Shown: positions 1-8,262 of the stretch, in pieces
Position numbering within the stretch: the first letter of the stretch is position 1
Layout of the letters: each line of letters opens with the position of its first letter
Source of the DNA: JBFHRE01 sp041746105
GTDB lineage: Bacteria > Actinomycetota > Acidimicrobiia > Spongiisociales > ZC4RG35
Assembly (NCBI GenBank): GCA_041746105.1
Contig: JBGTHP010000022.1
Coordinates: forward strand, 1-64,000
Direction: 5' to 3'
DNA length: 64,000 nt
Program-made: the position numbers and the translations under genes
Notes under the pieces: generated by a model
Seen by the model: the letters and a program-made list of their open reading frames with translations, nothing else
The model's database searches: none
What the model was told of the DNA's origin: nothing

Positions 1-77
1 GCCGCGGTGGTTTTTTTGGCTGCGCTGCGGGCGGCAGTGGTCGCCTTCTTTACTGGAGCAGCCTTTCGAGTGGCCAT
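1..77 (-). CDS. N-terminus of a Lys/Ala-rich protein (partial)
   Basis: Only the first 25 or so codons are in the window; the gene runs off the left edge on the minus strand. The peptide begins MATRKAAPVKKATTAARSAA and continues with more Lys, Ala and Thr, a low-complexity basic tail. An AAGGAG ribosome-binding site lies 6 bases upstream of the ATG (84-89), so the start is well supported. Basic Ala/Lys tails of this kind occur on actinobacterial DNA-binding proteins such as HU-like proteins and on TraR/DksA zinc-finger proteins; which applies here cannot be decided from this fragment. It lies 97 bases downstream of sodX on the same strand. Confidence 0.6.
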   Translation of the reverse strand, partial: MATRKAAPVKKATTAARSAAKKTTA

Positions 78-174
78 CTCTTTCTCCTTCTGTCGGGGTC
101 ACGATCGGACCCGTTTCGTCCGTCGCTCGGTGTCCTCAACCGACCACGACAAAAAAACGTTACCCGTATATGGC

Positions 175-582
175 TTACACCCTTGGGATTCTCGGCTTTG
201 TCCGCGCCCTGCGGTACCTGAACAAAACGCGCAGCATTCCCACCGACTCGAGCGGTCCAAACGTTCGCGAGTCCGCCCTGGTCAGTTCGCGTGCATCAGA
301 CAAGACGAAAACCTGGGAGGGGCCAACCACCCATGTTCCGTCGGGAGAGGTGTGGTGGTCGGTGTATGCCTCCTCGAGGTAGACGTCATCGATCAGTACC
401 GAGCCTCCTGCGATGCCGACGTGGTCGCCGGGAAGGCCGATGACACGTTTCAACAGATGGCGACCGTCGACGGGGAAAACGACAACGTCCCCGCGACGGA
501 GCCTGCGTTTGGCGGCGACGAGGTAGTCACCTGGCTGGTAATTGGGCCGCATGGATTCGTCGGCCACTTCGAATCTCCGCAT
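175..582 (-). CDS. sodX: Nickel superoxide dismutase maturation protease, S26 (signal peptidase I-like)
   Basis: A 135-residue S26-type serine protease. The nucleophile motif ESMRPNYQPGD is near residue 10 and the general-base lysine sits in HLLKRVIGLPGD near residue 60; the C-terminal half has the LSDAR...DSRTFGP box of signal peptidases. No membrane anchor is seen, unlike LepB. It is divergent from the Ni-SOD gene with 48 bases between the starts. In the known SodN/SodX pairs the protease removes the SodN propeptide so that the new N-terminal His can bind nickel. I chose the ATG at 582 because it places the Ser motif close to the N-terminus, as in the family; an in-frame extension to 669 would overlap sodN. 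No good Shine-Dalgarno is visible. Confidence 0.87.
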   Translation of the reverse strand: MRRFEVADESMRPNYQPGDYLVAAKRRLRRGDVVVFPVDGRHLLKRVIGLPGDHVGIAGGSVLIDDVYLEEAYTDHHTSPDGTWVVGPSQVFVLSDARELTRADSRTFGPLESVGMLRVLFRYRRARTKPRIPRV

Positions 583-630
583 GATTTCGGTCCAGAGTAT
601 GGTCGGGTGCACACACGAGAAAGGAACGTC

Positions 631-1047
631 ATGGGTCTCTTCAAGCCCGCAACCAAAGTGTTTGCGCATTGCGATCTCTTCTGTGGCGTCTACGACCCCG
701 CTCAGGCGAAAATCGAAGCGTTATCGGTACTCAAATCGGCGGAGAAGTACCACGGATCGGACGACCCCGTCTTCAAGGATCGCGCCATCTTGATCAAAGA
801 GAGGCAGGCGGAACTGGTCAAGCATCACCTGACGGTGTTGTGGGCCGACTTCTTCACGGCCGACCACCGCAGCGAATTTCCCCAACTGGACGATTTGTTC
901 TGGCGGGCGATCAAGGGTGCCGGCGATTCCAAGAAGAGCATGGACCCAGAAGTGGCACGCAACGTTGTGTCGTTGATAGACGAGATCGCCGCGATCTTCT
1001 GGCAGACCGAAAAAGCCAAGGGCATGGGGGTCTACCCGCCCGATTGA
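631..1047 (+). CDS. sodN: Nickel-containing superoxide dismutase precursor
   Basis: A 138-residue Ni-SOD that dismutates superoxide in the cytoplasm. After a 12-residue propeptide (MGLFKPATKVFA) comes the nickel hook HCDLFCGVYDPAQAK: mature His1, Cys2 and Cys6 are all present. The rest is the helical bundle expected for the family, ending near GMGVYPPD. Position 5 of the hook, proline in the family consensus HCxxPCxxY, is phenylalanine here (codon TTC). An AAAGGA ribosome-binding site lies 5-6 bases upstream of the ATG. Its maturation protease gene is divergent and adjacent. Confidence 0.95.
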   Translation: MGLFKPATKVFAHCDLFCGVYDPAQAKIEALSVLKSAEKYHGSDDPVFKDRAILIKERQAELVKHHLTVLWADFFTADHRSEFPQLDDLFWRAIKGAGDSKKSMDPEVARNVVSLIDEIAAIFWQTEKAKGMGVYPPD

Positions 1048-1100
1048 GTCTTTTTCAGCGGACCGTGTCACCCGCCTGACCCGTCACAACCGTCCATACC

Positions 1101-1877
1101 GTGATGGATCATTTGGATCAGGAAGCGGTTGGTGGTTGGGCCAGAGTGGCTCGAATGATCGCTGTCGGCGGAGTCTCCGGAGTCGTGAGCGGCGTCGTAG
1201 TTCTCGGGATTGGCGGCAGGTTGGCGATGCGGCTGTCAGGTTTTGTCGCGGCCGTCGATGATCCCATCGCAAACCTTCTGACCACGGGCGACGGTTTCCG
1301 GGTCGGGCGGATCACCCTCGATGGTTCGCTCGGCTTTGTTCTATTTGGCGGGGTCTTTGGTGGCATCGTCGCGGCGATGATCTGGGTACTCGCCAAACAA
1401 TGGCTCCCCGTGCGGAACCGATGGGTGTGGGCCGGTGTCATCGCAGCGGCCGTTGGCGGCAACCAGTTCGTGAAGCCGGAGAACATCGACTTCGTGATAT
1501 TGACCCCGGTTATCGTCAACGTGATCTTGTATCCGCTTCTAGCCGGTATTGCGGGCATGACGATCGCAGTGGTCGACTCCCGGCTTGGCAAGTTACGGTT
1601 CAAGAACAAGGTCCTCGAAACTGTGCTCGCCTACATAATCGCGCTGAGCGGTCTCCAGCTTGGGGCCCTGCTGTTGGCGTTCACCGTTGCGGAAAACCCT
1701 TGGACCGCGATTGGGGTCATTCCCTTGTTCGGGATCGGCCTCGTTGGCTGGTATTTGGACGGTCGAAGCCGTCGAAGACCGCGGTGGGTGGGTATCGCCG
1801 GGATTGCTGCAACGTTTGTGTTTGGCGCGGTCGCCTGGCTCCAACTCGGTGCTAGCGCTGTCCGAATACTCGGCTGA
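1101..1877 (+). CDS. Polytopic membrane protein of unknown function
   Basis: A 258-residue protein with about seven hydrophobic segments (near residues 19-43, 77-100, 106-121, 129-155, 171-195, 198-216 and 226-247) and short charged loops. I recognise no enzyme motif or named family. The start is GTG at 1101 or ATG at 1104; neither has a clear ribosome-binding site. It follows sodN by 53 bases on the same strand but nothing in the sequence ties the two functionally. It converges on the PGPGW gene with a 56-base gap that holds no convincing terminator. Confidence 0.75.
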   Translation: MMDHLDQEAVGGWARVARMIAVGGVSGVVSGVVVLGIGGRLAMRLSGFVAAVDDPIANLLTTGDGFRVGRITLDGSLGFVLFGGVFGGIVAAMIWVLAKQWLPVRNRWVWAGVIAAAVGGNQFVKPENIDFVILTPVIVNVILYPLLAGIAGMTIAVVDSRLGKLRFKNKVLETVLAYIIALSGLQLGALLLAFTVAENPWTAIGVIPLFGIGLVGWYLDGRSRRRPRWVGIAGIAATFVFGAVAWLQLGASAVRILG

Positions 1878-1933
1878 GGCGGACGGGCTCGGGCAGGTCG
1901 GAAGCGCATTCCCGTTTCCGATGCCGAATGAGG

Positions 1934-2212
1934 TCAGGCCGCCTCACGCTCGGTGGACGTCCGGCGCATCGCCCGCGCCTTTGCCATCTGTCCCTTGGCT
2001 CCGTCGAGAAGTCGGCGCGCCCAGACAAATTCACCGGCGAGGATCGCAAGACCCGGAAGGATGAGAAGCCACCCCGGAACCACCGGAATGATCAATCCGG
2101 CCAAGCCCACCACCAACAGCACCGCGCCAAACATGCTCACCGCGATGCGCAGCGGGAGCGGACGTCTCCGATGGGTGGATCGGTCGTCGGTAGAAGCGGT
2201 GCCCATACCCAT
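1934..2212 (-). CDS. Small PGPGW-family transmembrane protein
   Basis: A 92-residue protein with a basic N-terminus (residues 10-20), then two closely spaced hydrophobic segments around the motif VVPGWLLILPGLAILAGEF followed by VWARRLLD. This matches the short actinobacterial membrane family named after its PGPGW core, here varied to VVPGW. Function is unknown. The start could be ATG 2212 or ATG 2206. The 174 bases between it and the divergent cyclase gene hold no other gene that I can see and presumably carry both promoters. Confidence 0.75.
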   Translation of the reverse strand: MGMGTASTDDRSTHRRRPLPLRIAVSMFGAVLLVVGLAGLIIPVVPGWLLILPGLAILAGEFVWARRLLDGAKGQMAKARAMRRTSTEREAA

Positions 2213-2386
2213 AGTGATACCAGGTCGGCGGAGATAGTCGTCAAGGAATTTGTTTCAGTCCTCACGGCGACCAGGTTGAGCATCGTGACCAGGGTGAAGG
2301 TCGTCCCCCGATCGCACATCGGAGGGCCTCGCCTGCGAGTGTGACAAGCCGCGTCCTGCGCCGCCGTGTGGGAGAATTCGGCTCCG

Positions 2387-4921
2387 ATGACAGCCAACCT
2401 CCCTGCGGGAACAGTCTCGTTTCTGTTCACCGATATCGAGGACTCCACCGGTCTCGCCCAACGCCTTGGCATCGACTTTGCACCCCTGATCGCCATGCAC
2501 TTTGTCCTCATCCGAAGGGCGATTGCCGCCGCTGGAGGCTTAGAGGTCAAAACTACGGGCGACGGGGTATTTGCAGTATTCACCGGCGCCTCTAGCTCGA
2601 TCATGGCCGCCGTTGCGATACAGCAGGCGTTCGCCGGACACCGATGGCCGACTGGCGGGGACGTGAGGGTTCGCATCGGTATCCACACCGGCGAGGCGGT
2701 GGAGGTCGACGATGACTATGTGGGTATCGACGTCCATCGTGCCAGCAGAGTGATGGCTGCAGCCCATGGTGGCCAGGTAGTGGTGACCGAGGCCACACAT
2801 TTGCTCGCCGACGACAGCTTCTCGTTCAGAGAACTCGGCCGCCACCTGCTGCGAGGTCTCGAGGTCGACGAGTTCATGTACCAGGTGATTGTTCCTGGTC
2901 TGCCGTCCGAGTTCCCGCCGTTGCGGACCGCCAGGGCGATCACGACCAATCTGCCTACTCGCCTCAGTCCGATAATCGGTCGGGAAACCGAGGTCGAGGC
3001 GCTGTCGGCCATGCTCGAGGAGAATCGTTTGGTTTCCCTCCTCGGACCGGGCGGGGTGGGTAAAACCAGCCTGGCACTCACAGTCGGATCTCGGTTGATC
3101 GATCGCTTCAGCGGCGGGGTTGTTTTTGTCGACCTGTCTTCGGTCTCCGATCCCGACTTCGTTATTCCTTCGGTCGCCAAACAACTCGGCGTGGAACCGA
3201 CGACGATCGATGCCGTTGTGAAGATGCTCGCCGACGAAGTGCTCCTCCTGATCATCGACAACTTCGAGCAGGTTGAGCCCGCCGCGCCTCAGATCGGTGG
3301 CCTTCTTGCCGCCACGACGGGCACCAGAGCACTGGTGACAAGTCAGGTGCCATTGCGGATTGCCGGCGAAGCACGTTATCTACTCGATCCACTCGACCCC
3401 GATGGATCCGTGGGGGTCAGCCTTTTCCTGGACCGCGCCAAAGCGATCGCCCCCGGCTTCGTCTGTGACGAGAACGAGGTTCGTGAACTGGTCGCCTATC
3501 TCGGCGGACTGCCGCTGGCGATCGAGCTTGTGGCGGCCCGCGCGAACATTCTGGGGCCGGTCCAAATGCTCGAACGGTTGCGCACCGACCGGATGAGCTA
3601 CGGCACTCAGACCGACGCCCCACAACGGCATCGGACGCTGGACGACGCAATCGGATGGAGTTACGACCTGCTGGGAGACTCGACCCGCCGCGCATTTCGC
3701 CGGCTCGGCGTTTTCGCCGGTTCGATGAGTATCGACTCTGCCGAGGTGGTGATCGGCGATGACGCCTTCGAGGAGCTGGCAGAACTGGTGGACCGATCAT
3801 TGCTGCGCAGGGTGGTTGAGACCGGCGGGCGATTCACGATGCTCGACGGACTCCGTCGGTACGCCCGCCGGCGGCTGGCAGAGTCGCCAGAGAGCGACGA
3901 AATCACAGAGCGGTACGTTCGCTTCTTTGTGGACCTGGCCGGCGAGGCTCACGACGGTCTTCTCGGCGACCGGGGCGAATGGTGGCGGGCACAACTCAAC
4001 GGTGAGTTGGAGAACCTCAGAGAAGTTTTGGCGATCCTCCAGCGCGATGGACGCCGAGGGGACGGCATGGCCATGCTCGGTGACGTTTGGCGGTTTTATC
4101 AGAGCAGTGGTCACATGGTCGAGTTCAAGATCTGGCTGGATCGGTTTTTCGAACTAGCCGGATTGGGTCACGACGTAGGGACGATAAAGGGGCTCATGGC
4201 ACGATCGGCCGTCTTGTATTGGCAGAAGAGGCCCGATGAGGCCATCACCGGCTATCGGGAAGCCGTCGACCTTGCCCGGAGCGCCGGCGACGAGAGTTTA
4301 CTTGCCGAAGCTCTATACGGATTGGCGACGTCTCTCATAGTCGCCCAACAAACCGAAGAAGCGGGTGAGCCCCTGGCCGAAGCCAAGTCGATCTACTCGC
4401 GGCTCGGTGACCAGGCAGGACTGGCTGATGTGCTCGCCGCCGAAGCCTTCGCCAGCCTCAACCGGGGTGGATGGGGAGAGGCCGGACCTATGTTCAAAGA
4501 GGCCGGTGAGATGTACACCAAGGTGGGCCGCCACACACACGCCGCCCAGACCCTGCTTGCTCAGGCGGGAGCGGCTCTGGTGGAGGGACGTCTCGCAGAT
4601 GCTCGGGCCAGCGCCGTGACGGCAATCAGACGTGGTATCGAATTGAGCGACGTGTTCCTTCAGGTGTGGGGTGTCGAATATGTGTCTCGAGTCGAGTTGG
4701 ACATGGGTAACCACGAGTTCGCCGCCCTGCTCGCGGCTGCTGCCGCGGCGGCATCGGAGTCGATGGGAGGAGGGTGGAGCCCGGCCACGATCGGACTCGA
4801 AGACACCACCGTGAAGATGGTCCGTGAACTGGGAGAGGCTGAGGCCGCCAGACTTCTCGAACCTGGACGAAACATCGGTGTCGAGGAGGCAGTGGCGCTG
4901 GCCCTCGGAGAGACCGAGTAG
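2387..4921 (+). CDS. Class III nucleotide cyclase fused to STAND/NB-ARC ATPase and TPR-like region
   Basis: An 844-residue cytoplasmic signalling protein. Residues 1-170 form a class III adenylate/guanylate cyclase domain: first metal Asp in FLFTDIEDST, second in KTTGDGVFAVF, then RVRIGIHTGE and the GIDVHRASRVMAAA helix. From about 190 to 520 is a STAND-type ATPase with Walker A GPGGVGKTS near 221, Walker B LLLIIDNFEQV near 288, and a GLPLAIELVAAR motif. The remainder is helical with TPR-like repeats to the C-terminus. This architecture is common in actinobacteria, usually with unknown ligands; both metal-binding Asp residues and the Lys before TTGD are present, so cyclase activity is plausible. 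ATG 2387 begins the conserved domain. Convergent with metG, with a 15-base gap. Confidence 0.9.
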   Translation: MTANLPAGTVSFLFTDIEDSTGLAQRLGIDFAPLIAMHFVLIRRAIAAAGGLEVKTTGDGVFAVFTGASSSIMAAVAIQQAFAGHRWPTGGDVRVRIGIHTGEAVEVDDDYVGIDVHRASRVMAAAHGGQVVVTEATHLLADDSFSFRELGRHLLRGLEVDEFMYQVIVPGLPSEFPPLRTARAITTNLPTRLSPIIGRETEVEALSAMLEENRLVSLLGPGGVGKTSLALTVGSRLIDRFSGGVVFVDLSSVSDPDFVIPSVAKQLGVEPTTIDAVVKMLADEVLLLIIDNFEQVEPAAPQIGGLLAATTGTRALVTSQVPLRIAGEARYLLDPLDPDGSVGVSLFLDRAKAIAPGFVCDENEVRELVAYLGGLPLAIELVAARANILGPVQMLERLRTDRMSYGTQTDAPQRHRTLDDAIGWSYDLLGDSTRRAFRRLGVFAGSMSIDSAEVVIGDDAFEELAELVDRSLLRRVVETGGRFTMLDGLRRYARRRLAESPESDEITERYVRFFVDLAGEAHDGLLGDRGEWWRAQLNGELENLREVLAILQRDGRRGDGMAMLGDVWRFYQSSGHMVEFKIWLDRFFELAGLGHDVGTIKGLMARSAVLYWQKRPDEAITGYREAVDLARSAGDESLLAEALYGLATSLIVAQQTEEAGEPLAEAKSIYSRLGDQAGLADVLAAEAFASLNRGGWGEAGPMFKEAGEMYTKVGRHTHAAQTLLAQAGAALVEGRLADARASAVTAIRRGIELSDVFLQVWGVEYVSRVELDMGNHEFAALLAAAAAAASESMGGGWSPATIGLEDTTVKMVRELGEAEAARLLEPGRNIGVEEAVALALGETE

Positions 4922-4936
4922 CGGCGGCGCCCGAGG

Positions 4937-6586
4937 TCAATCGTCGAGGACGTCGGGGTCGAGCTTGGTGAAGAGCGGCACGATCTCGCCCAAAGTTGAA
5001 CCCGATGACACTTCGACCGGCTCCCATCGATCGATGGTTTCGACGGCGCCGAGCATCGCTCCCAATCGCGTCGTTGTGAACGGAAGATAAGGGGCGAGGC
5101 CGACCCTGAGGGTTGCGATGGCCTGGATCGCCGTCCACAGCACTGTTCCGGCGCGCTCACGATCAACCTTGATCGTCTTCCACGGTTCATTGGCGTTGAG
5201 GTACACGTTGACCTCGGTGGCAGCCTCCATCAGCCGCCGCAGACCTGCCCGCAGTTCGACCTTCTCGATGAGGTGGCCCGTCTCCGACAGAGCGGTATGA
5301 GTCGATTCGATCAGAGCTTGGTCTTCTGGGATCGGTTCTCCTGGTGGGACCTTTCCGTCGAAGTTCTTGGCGGTCATCGACAAAACCCGGTTGACCAGGT
5401 TTCCCCAGTTGGCCACCAACTCCGAGTTGATTCGCTCGATCATCTGGCCATCGGACAGATCGGTGTCGTTCTGTTCAGGAAGGATCGACGTCAAGGCAAA
5501 CCGCAAAGAGTCGGGCTCGAGACGGGCCGCATACCAACCGATCGAGCGGCCGATCCCACGACTCGCCGAGGCCTTGTCACCCTTGAAGGTCACATACTGA
5601 TTGGCGGGTACGTCGGTTGGCAGGTTGAGGCCCTGATAACCCATCAACTGGCATGGCCAGATCACGGCGTGAAAAACGATGTTGTCTTTGCCTATGAAGT
5701 AATAGCTCTCGGCCTCGGCGTCTTCCCACCAGTCCTTCCACGCATCGGGCGTCCCCTGCCGCTGCGCCCACTCCTTGGCGGCAGAGAGGTAACCGATGAC
5801 GGCGTCGAACCAGACGTAGATGCGCTTGCCGTCGCCGATCGTGTTGTACGGCTCGGGGATCGCGACGCCCCATTCCAGATCGCGAGTGATGGCCCGGTCC
5901 TGAAGGCCCTCTTCAGTGAAACCTATCGCCATGTTGAGCACGTGTTTGCGCCAACCCTGGCGTCCACGGAGCCATTCGAGGAGACGGTCCTGAAATTTGG
6001 ACAACAAGATGAAGTAGTGCTCTGTATCCCTCATCACCGGTGTGGTTCCGGTGAAACGACTGCGGGGATCGATCAGGTCGGTGGGATCGAGTTGGCGCCC
6101 GCAGTTGTCGCACTGGTCGCCGCGGGCCGAGGCGTAGCCGCAGTGGGGGCAGGTGCCCTCGACATACCGGTCGGGTAAGAATCTTTCGGCGGCGGGGTCG
6201 TAGAACTGCTCGCTGGTCTGTGTGGCGATGTATCCGTTTTCGATGAGCGTGCTGAACATGTCCTGGGTGACAGCGTGATGGTTCGGGGTGCCGGTGCTGG
6301 TGTACAACTCCCACTGGATGCCTACTTTGTCCCAGTTGTCGAGGAATTCGGCGTGATAACGATCCACGATCTCTTGGGGAGAGACTCCCTCCTGCTCGGC
6401 TTTCACCGTTATCGGCGTGCCATGTACATCGGAACCGGAGACCATGAGAACCTTGTTGCCGGCGCACCGGTGGTAGCGGGCGAAGATGTCGGCGGGAAGA
6501 TATGCCCCGGCCAGGTGTCCCAGATGCCTAGGGCCCGAGGCGTAGGGCCAGGCGACGGCCACGAGGATGTGTCGAGGAGCGGTCAT
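4937..6586 (-). CDS. metG: Methionyl-tRNA synthetase
   Basis: A 549-residue class I aminoacyl-tRNA synthetase that charges tRNA-Met. The HIGH-equivalent HLGH is at residues 21-24, the zinc-knuckle insert has CPHCGY and CDNCGRQ pairs near 140-160, and KDNIVFHAVIWP marks the catalytic core. The KMSKS loop is degenerate (KASAS near residue 336, followed by RGIG). The C-terminal half is the anticodon-binding helix bundle; there is no C-terminal dimerisation (Trbp111) domain. The start was set at ATG 6586 because the open frame upstream lacks family similarity. The transporter gene ends 11 bases upstream on the same strand, so the two are probably co-transcribed. Confidence 0.95.
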   Translation of the reverse strand: MTAPRHILVAVAWPYASGPRHLGHLAGAYLPADIFARYHRCAGNKVLMVSGSDVHGTPITVKAEQEGVSPQEIVDRYHAEFLDNWDKVGIQWELYTSTGTPNHHAVTQDMFSTLIENGYIATQTSEQFYDPAAERFLPDRYVEGTCPHCGYASARGDQCDNCGRQLDPTDLIDPRSRFTGTTPVMRDTEHYFILLSKFQDRLLEWLRGRQGWRKHVLNMAIGFTEEGLQDRAITRDLEWGVAIPEPYNTIGDGKRIYVWFDAVIGYLSAAKEWAQRQGTPDAWKDWWEDAEAESYYFIGKDNIVFHAVIWPCQLMGYQGLNLPTDVPANQYVTFKGDKASASRGIGRSIGWYAARLEPDSLRFALTSILPEQNDTDLSDGQMIERINSELVANWGNLVNRVLSMTAKNFDGKVPPGEPIPEDQALIESTHTALSETGHLIEKVELRAGLRRLMEAATEVNVYLNANEPWKTIKVDRERAGTVLWTAIQAIATLRVGLAPYLPFTTTRLGAMLGAVETIDRWEPVEVSSGSTLGEIVPLFTKLDPDVLDD

Positions 6587-6597
6587 CGAAAGGCAGG

Positions 6598-7503
6598 CTA
6601 CCCGGCAGCCCTGACCAGCCTGGCCGGTTTGCCGCTGGCACGTCCGACCATGGCGATCCCACCCAGGATGAAAACACCGCCCACCAACGTGAACAAGGTT
6701 GGCTGCTCTGCGAGAAACAGCACTCCGCCCACGACGCCGACCACGGGGACCACGTATCCGACGATCGAAACCTCGCCAGTTGTTCCGGTCTCGTTGGCCT
6801 TCATGATCAGCCGAAAACCTCCGTAGCTGGCAACCGCCCCAATCGCGGTCATGGCCAAGAAGTGCCACACCTCCCATCCGGGACTCGGAATGAGCGGACG
6901 ACCGATGAGCACACCCACGATCAGGGGGAGGAGCCCGGCTGCGGTCAGCTGTGGGGCGACGATGGCGCGGCCACCGTGTTTTATTGCGAGTCTGCGGCTT
7001 AGGATCGCGCTCGTGCCTGCGATCGCGGCCCCGGCTAGGGCCAGCAGGACTCCTCCGACGGATGAGCCCTCGAGCAGACCCGGCGTGAAGGCGAGCGCAC
7101 CAACCCCGACGACACACACGAACAGGCCGGCTGCCTTGCGGCCGGTGAAGGGCTCGTCATGGAAGGCAAAGTGGGCGGTGACGGCAGTGATGACCGGTCC
7201 AATCGACAACAAGAGCGCCACGACCCCGGCCGGTAGCGATTCATAAGCGAGGTTGAACATCAGCGCCGGGAGGCTGGAGTTGACCACGCCCAAAATGATC
7301 CCATCACTGATCAGCCGAGCCGAGATCGGTAGTCCGATTCTGCGATACCACGCGATCAGCGCGCCGACCGAGAACGGTATGGCAGTAACCACGAACGGGT
7401 CGACCCCGTCGGCGACCAGGGCCTTGGACAATACGCCGCCGAGCCCCCAAACCAGGCCGGTGAGACCCACCAATCCGATGATCGACCGTCTCACCTCAGG
7501 CAT
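6598..7503 (-). CDS. EamA/DMT-family membrane transporter
   Basis: A 301-residue protein with about ten transmembrane segments arranged as two EamA repeats (residues 8-135 and 145-290). WGLGGVLSKALV at the first helix and the repeat boundary near PVITAVTAHFAF are typical of drug/metabolite exporters. The substrate cannot be predicted. ATG 7503 was chosen because it directly precedes the first helix, with a weak AGGAT upstream; a longer frame to 7671 encodes no membrane-like sequence. It lies directly upstream of metG. Confidence 0.85.
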   Translation of the reverse strand: MPEVRRSIIGLVGLTGLVWGLGGVLSKALVADGVDPFVVTAIPFSVGALIAWYRRIGLPISARLISDGIILGVVNSSLPALMFNLAYESLPAGVVALLLSIGPVITAVTAHFAFHDEPFTGRKAAGLFVCVVGVGALAFTPGLLEGSSVGGVLLALAGAAIAGTSAILSRRLAIKHGGRAIVAPQLTAAGLLPLIVGVLIGRPLIPSPGWEVWHFLAMTAIGAVASYGGFRLIMKANETGTTGEVSIVGYVVPVVGVVGGVLFLAEQPTLFTLVGGVFILGGIAMVGRASGKPARLVRAAG

Positions 7504-7665
7504 CGATCCTGGTGATGGACAACCCAGGGCCACCCGCACGAGACTGATCTGGTTGACGTTTCCGGGGCCGACCAGCGTGTTTTGGAGGCGTGGGTCACCG
7601 AGCGGTTGGCGGACATCGGCGGAGCATTGCGTGGGCCACGTCTGGTGTCGAATCCGGCTCAGGCG

Positions 7666-7671
7666 TAGCAT
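7666..7671 (+). promoter_or_regulatory. -10-like box upstream of flavin reductase gene
   Basis: TAGCAT, 26 bases before the flavin reductase start, in the 194-base divergent gap between that gene and the EamA gene. It is one of a series of TANNNT boxes in this window. No clear -35 element. GGAGG at 7690-7694 is the ribosome-binding site. Confidence 0.4.
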
Positions 7672-7697
7672 CCATACTGGCTACAGATTGGAGGCAG

Positions 7698-8192
7698 ATG
7701 GCAATGGAGTCGTTCGACCACAAAACTTTCCGCGCCGCGGCCGGTCAATTCATGACGGGAGTGGCGGTCGTGACGACCATCGACGCAGACGGTTCTCCCT
7801 TTGGTCTGACGGCCAATTCATTCACCTCGATCTCGCTGGATCCTCCCATGGTGTCATTCAGCCTTGGTCGGGATTCAGAGGGGTTCCCCGCGTTTTCCGA
7901 CTCGAATGGGTTTGTCATTCATGTGCTGGCGGCCTCGCAGCAAGATCTGAGTGTGCGCTTTGCCACCAAGGGGACCGATCGTTTCAGTGGCATCGAAACC
8001 TCTCCAGGGTGGAACGGTCTGCCCGTGATCGGGGGCACCCTGGCGGTTTTCGAATGTAGTTCCACCCACGCCTACGACGGCGGCGACCACGTGATTCATG
8101 TTGGGACCGTTCAGCGATTGACTCTGGGGGATCGAGAGACCCCCGCTCTCGGCTACTTTCGAAGCCGGTACATCGGCGTCCCGTCTGAATGA
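7698..8192 (+). CDS. Flavin reductase-like (FMN-binding split-barrel) protein
   Basis: A protein of about 164 residues of the flavin reductase / HpaC-like split-barrel family: GQFMTGVAVVTT near residue 17, GLTANSFTSISLDPPMVSF near residue 38, then GIPV-like and GDHVIHVGTV segments. Members bind FMN or FAD and either supply reduced flavin to a monooxygenase or act as NAD(P)H:flavin oxidoreductases; the partner is not evident here. GGAGG at 7690-7694 sits 3 bases from ATG 7698 and 9 bases from a second in-frame ATG at 7704, so the true start may be 7704. It is followed by deoC, which seems to have its own promoter. Confidence 0.85.
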   Translation: MAMESFDHKTFRAAAGQFMTGVAVVTTIDADGSPFGLTANSFTSISLDPPMVSFSLGRDSEGFPAFSDSNGFVIHVLAASQQDLSVRFATKGTDRFSGIETSPGWNGLPVIGGTLAVFECSSTHAYDGGDHVIHVGTVQRLTLGDRETPALGYFRSRYIGVPSE

Positions 8193-8249
8193 AGCAGGCG
8201 TCCCGTCGTCGGTCGAATCGGCCGTGCCTCGGTCGATTCTGATACCGCC

Positions 8250-8255
8250 TACCAT
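8250..8255 (+). promoter_or_regulatory. -10 box for leaderless deoC
   Basis: TACCAT followed by 7 bases and then ATG 8263. This spacing would place transcription initiation on the A of the start codon, and there is no ribosome-binding site before the ATG. Confidence 0.45.
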
Positions 8256-8262
8256 CAACTCG

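Noticed and set aside
7..630. 5' extension of the sodN frame
   Set aside because: It overlaps sodX antisense and lacks similarity; ATG 631 has a ribosome-binding site and gives the short propeptide expected of Ni-SOD.
1020..1056. GGGGG...CCC followed by TTTTT at the end of sodN, as a possible intrinsic terminator
   Set aside because: The stem is only 3-4 base pairs, the loop is ambiguous, and 15 or more bases separate it from the T run.
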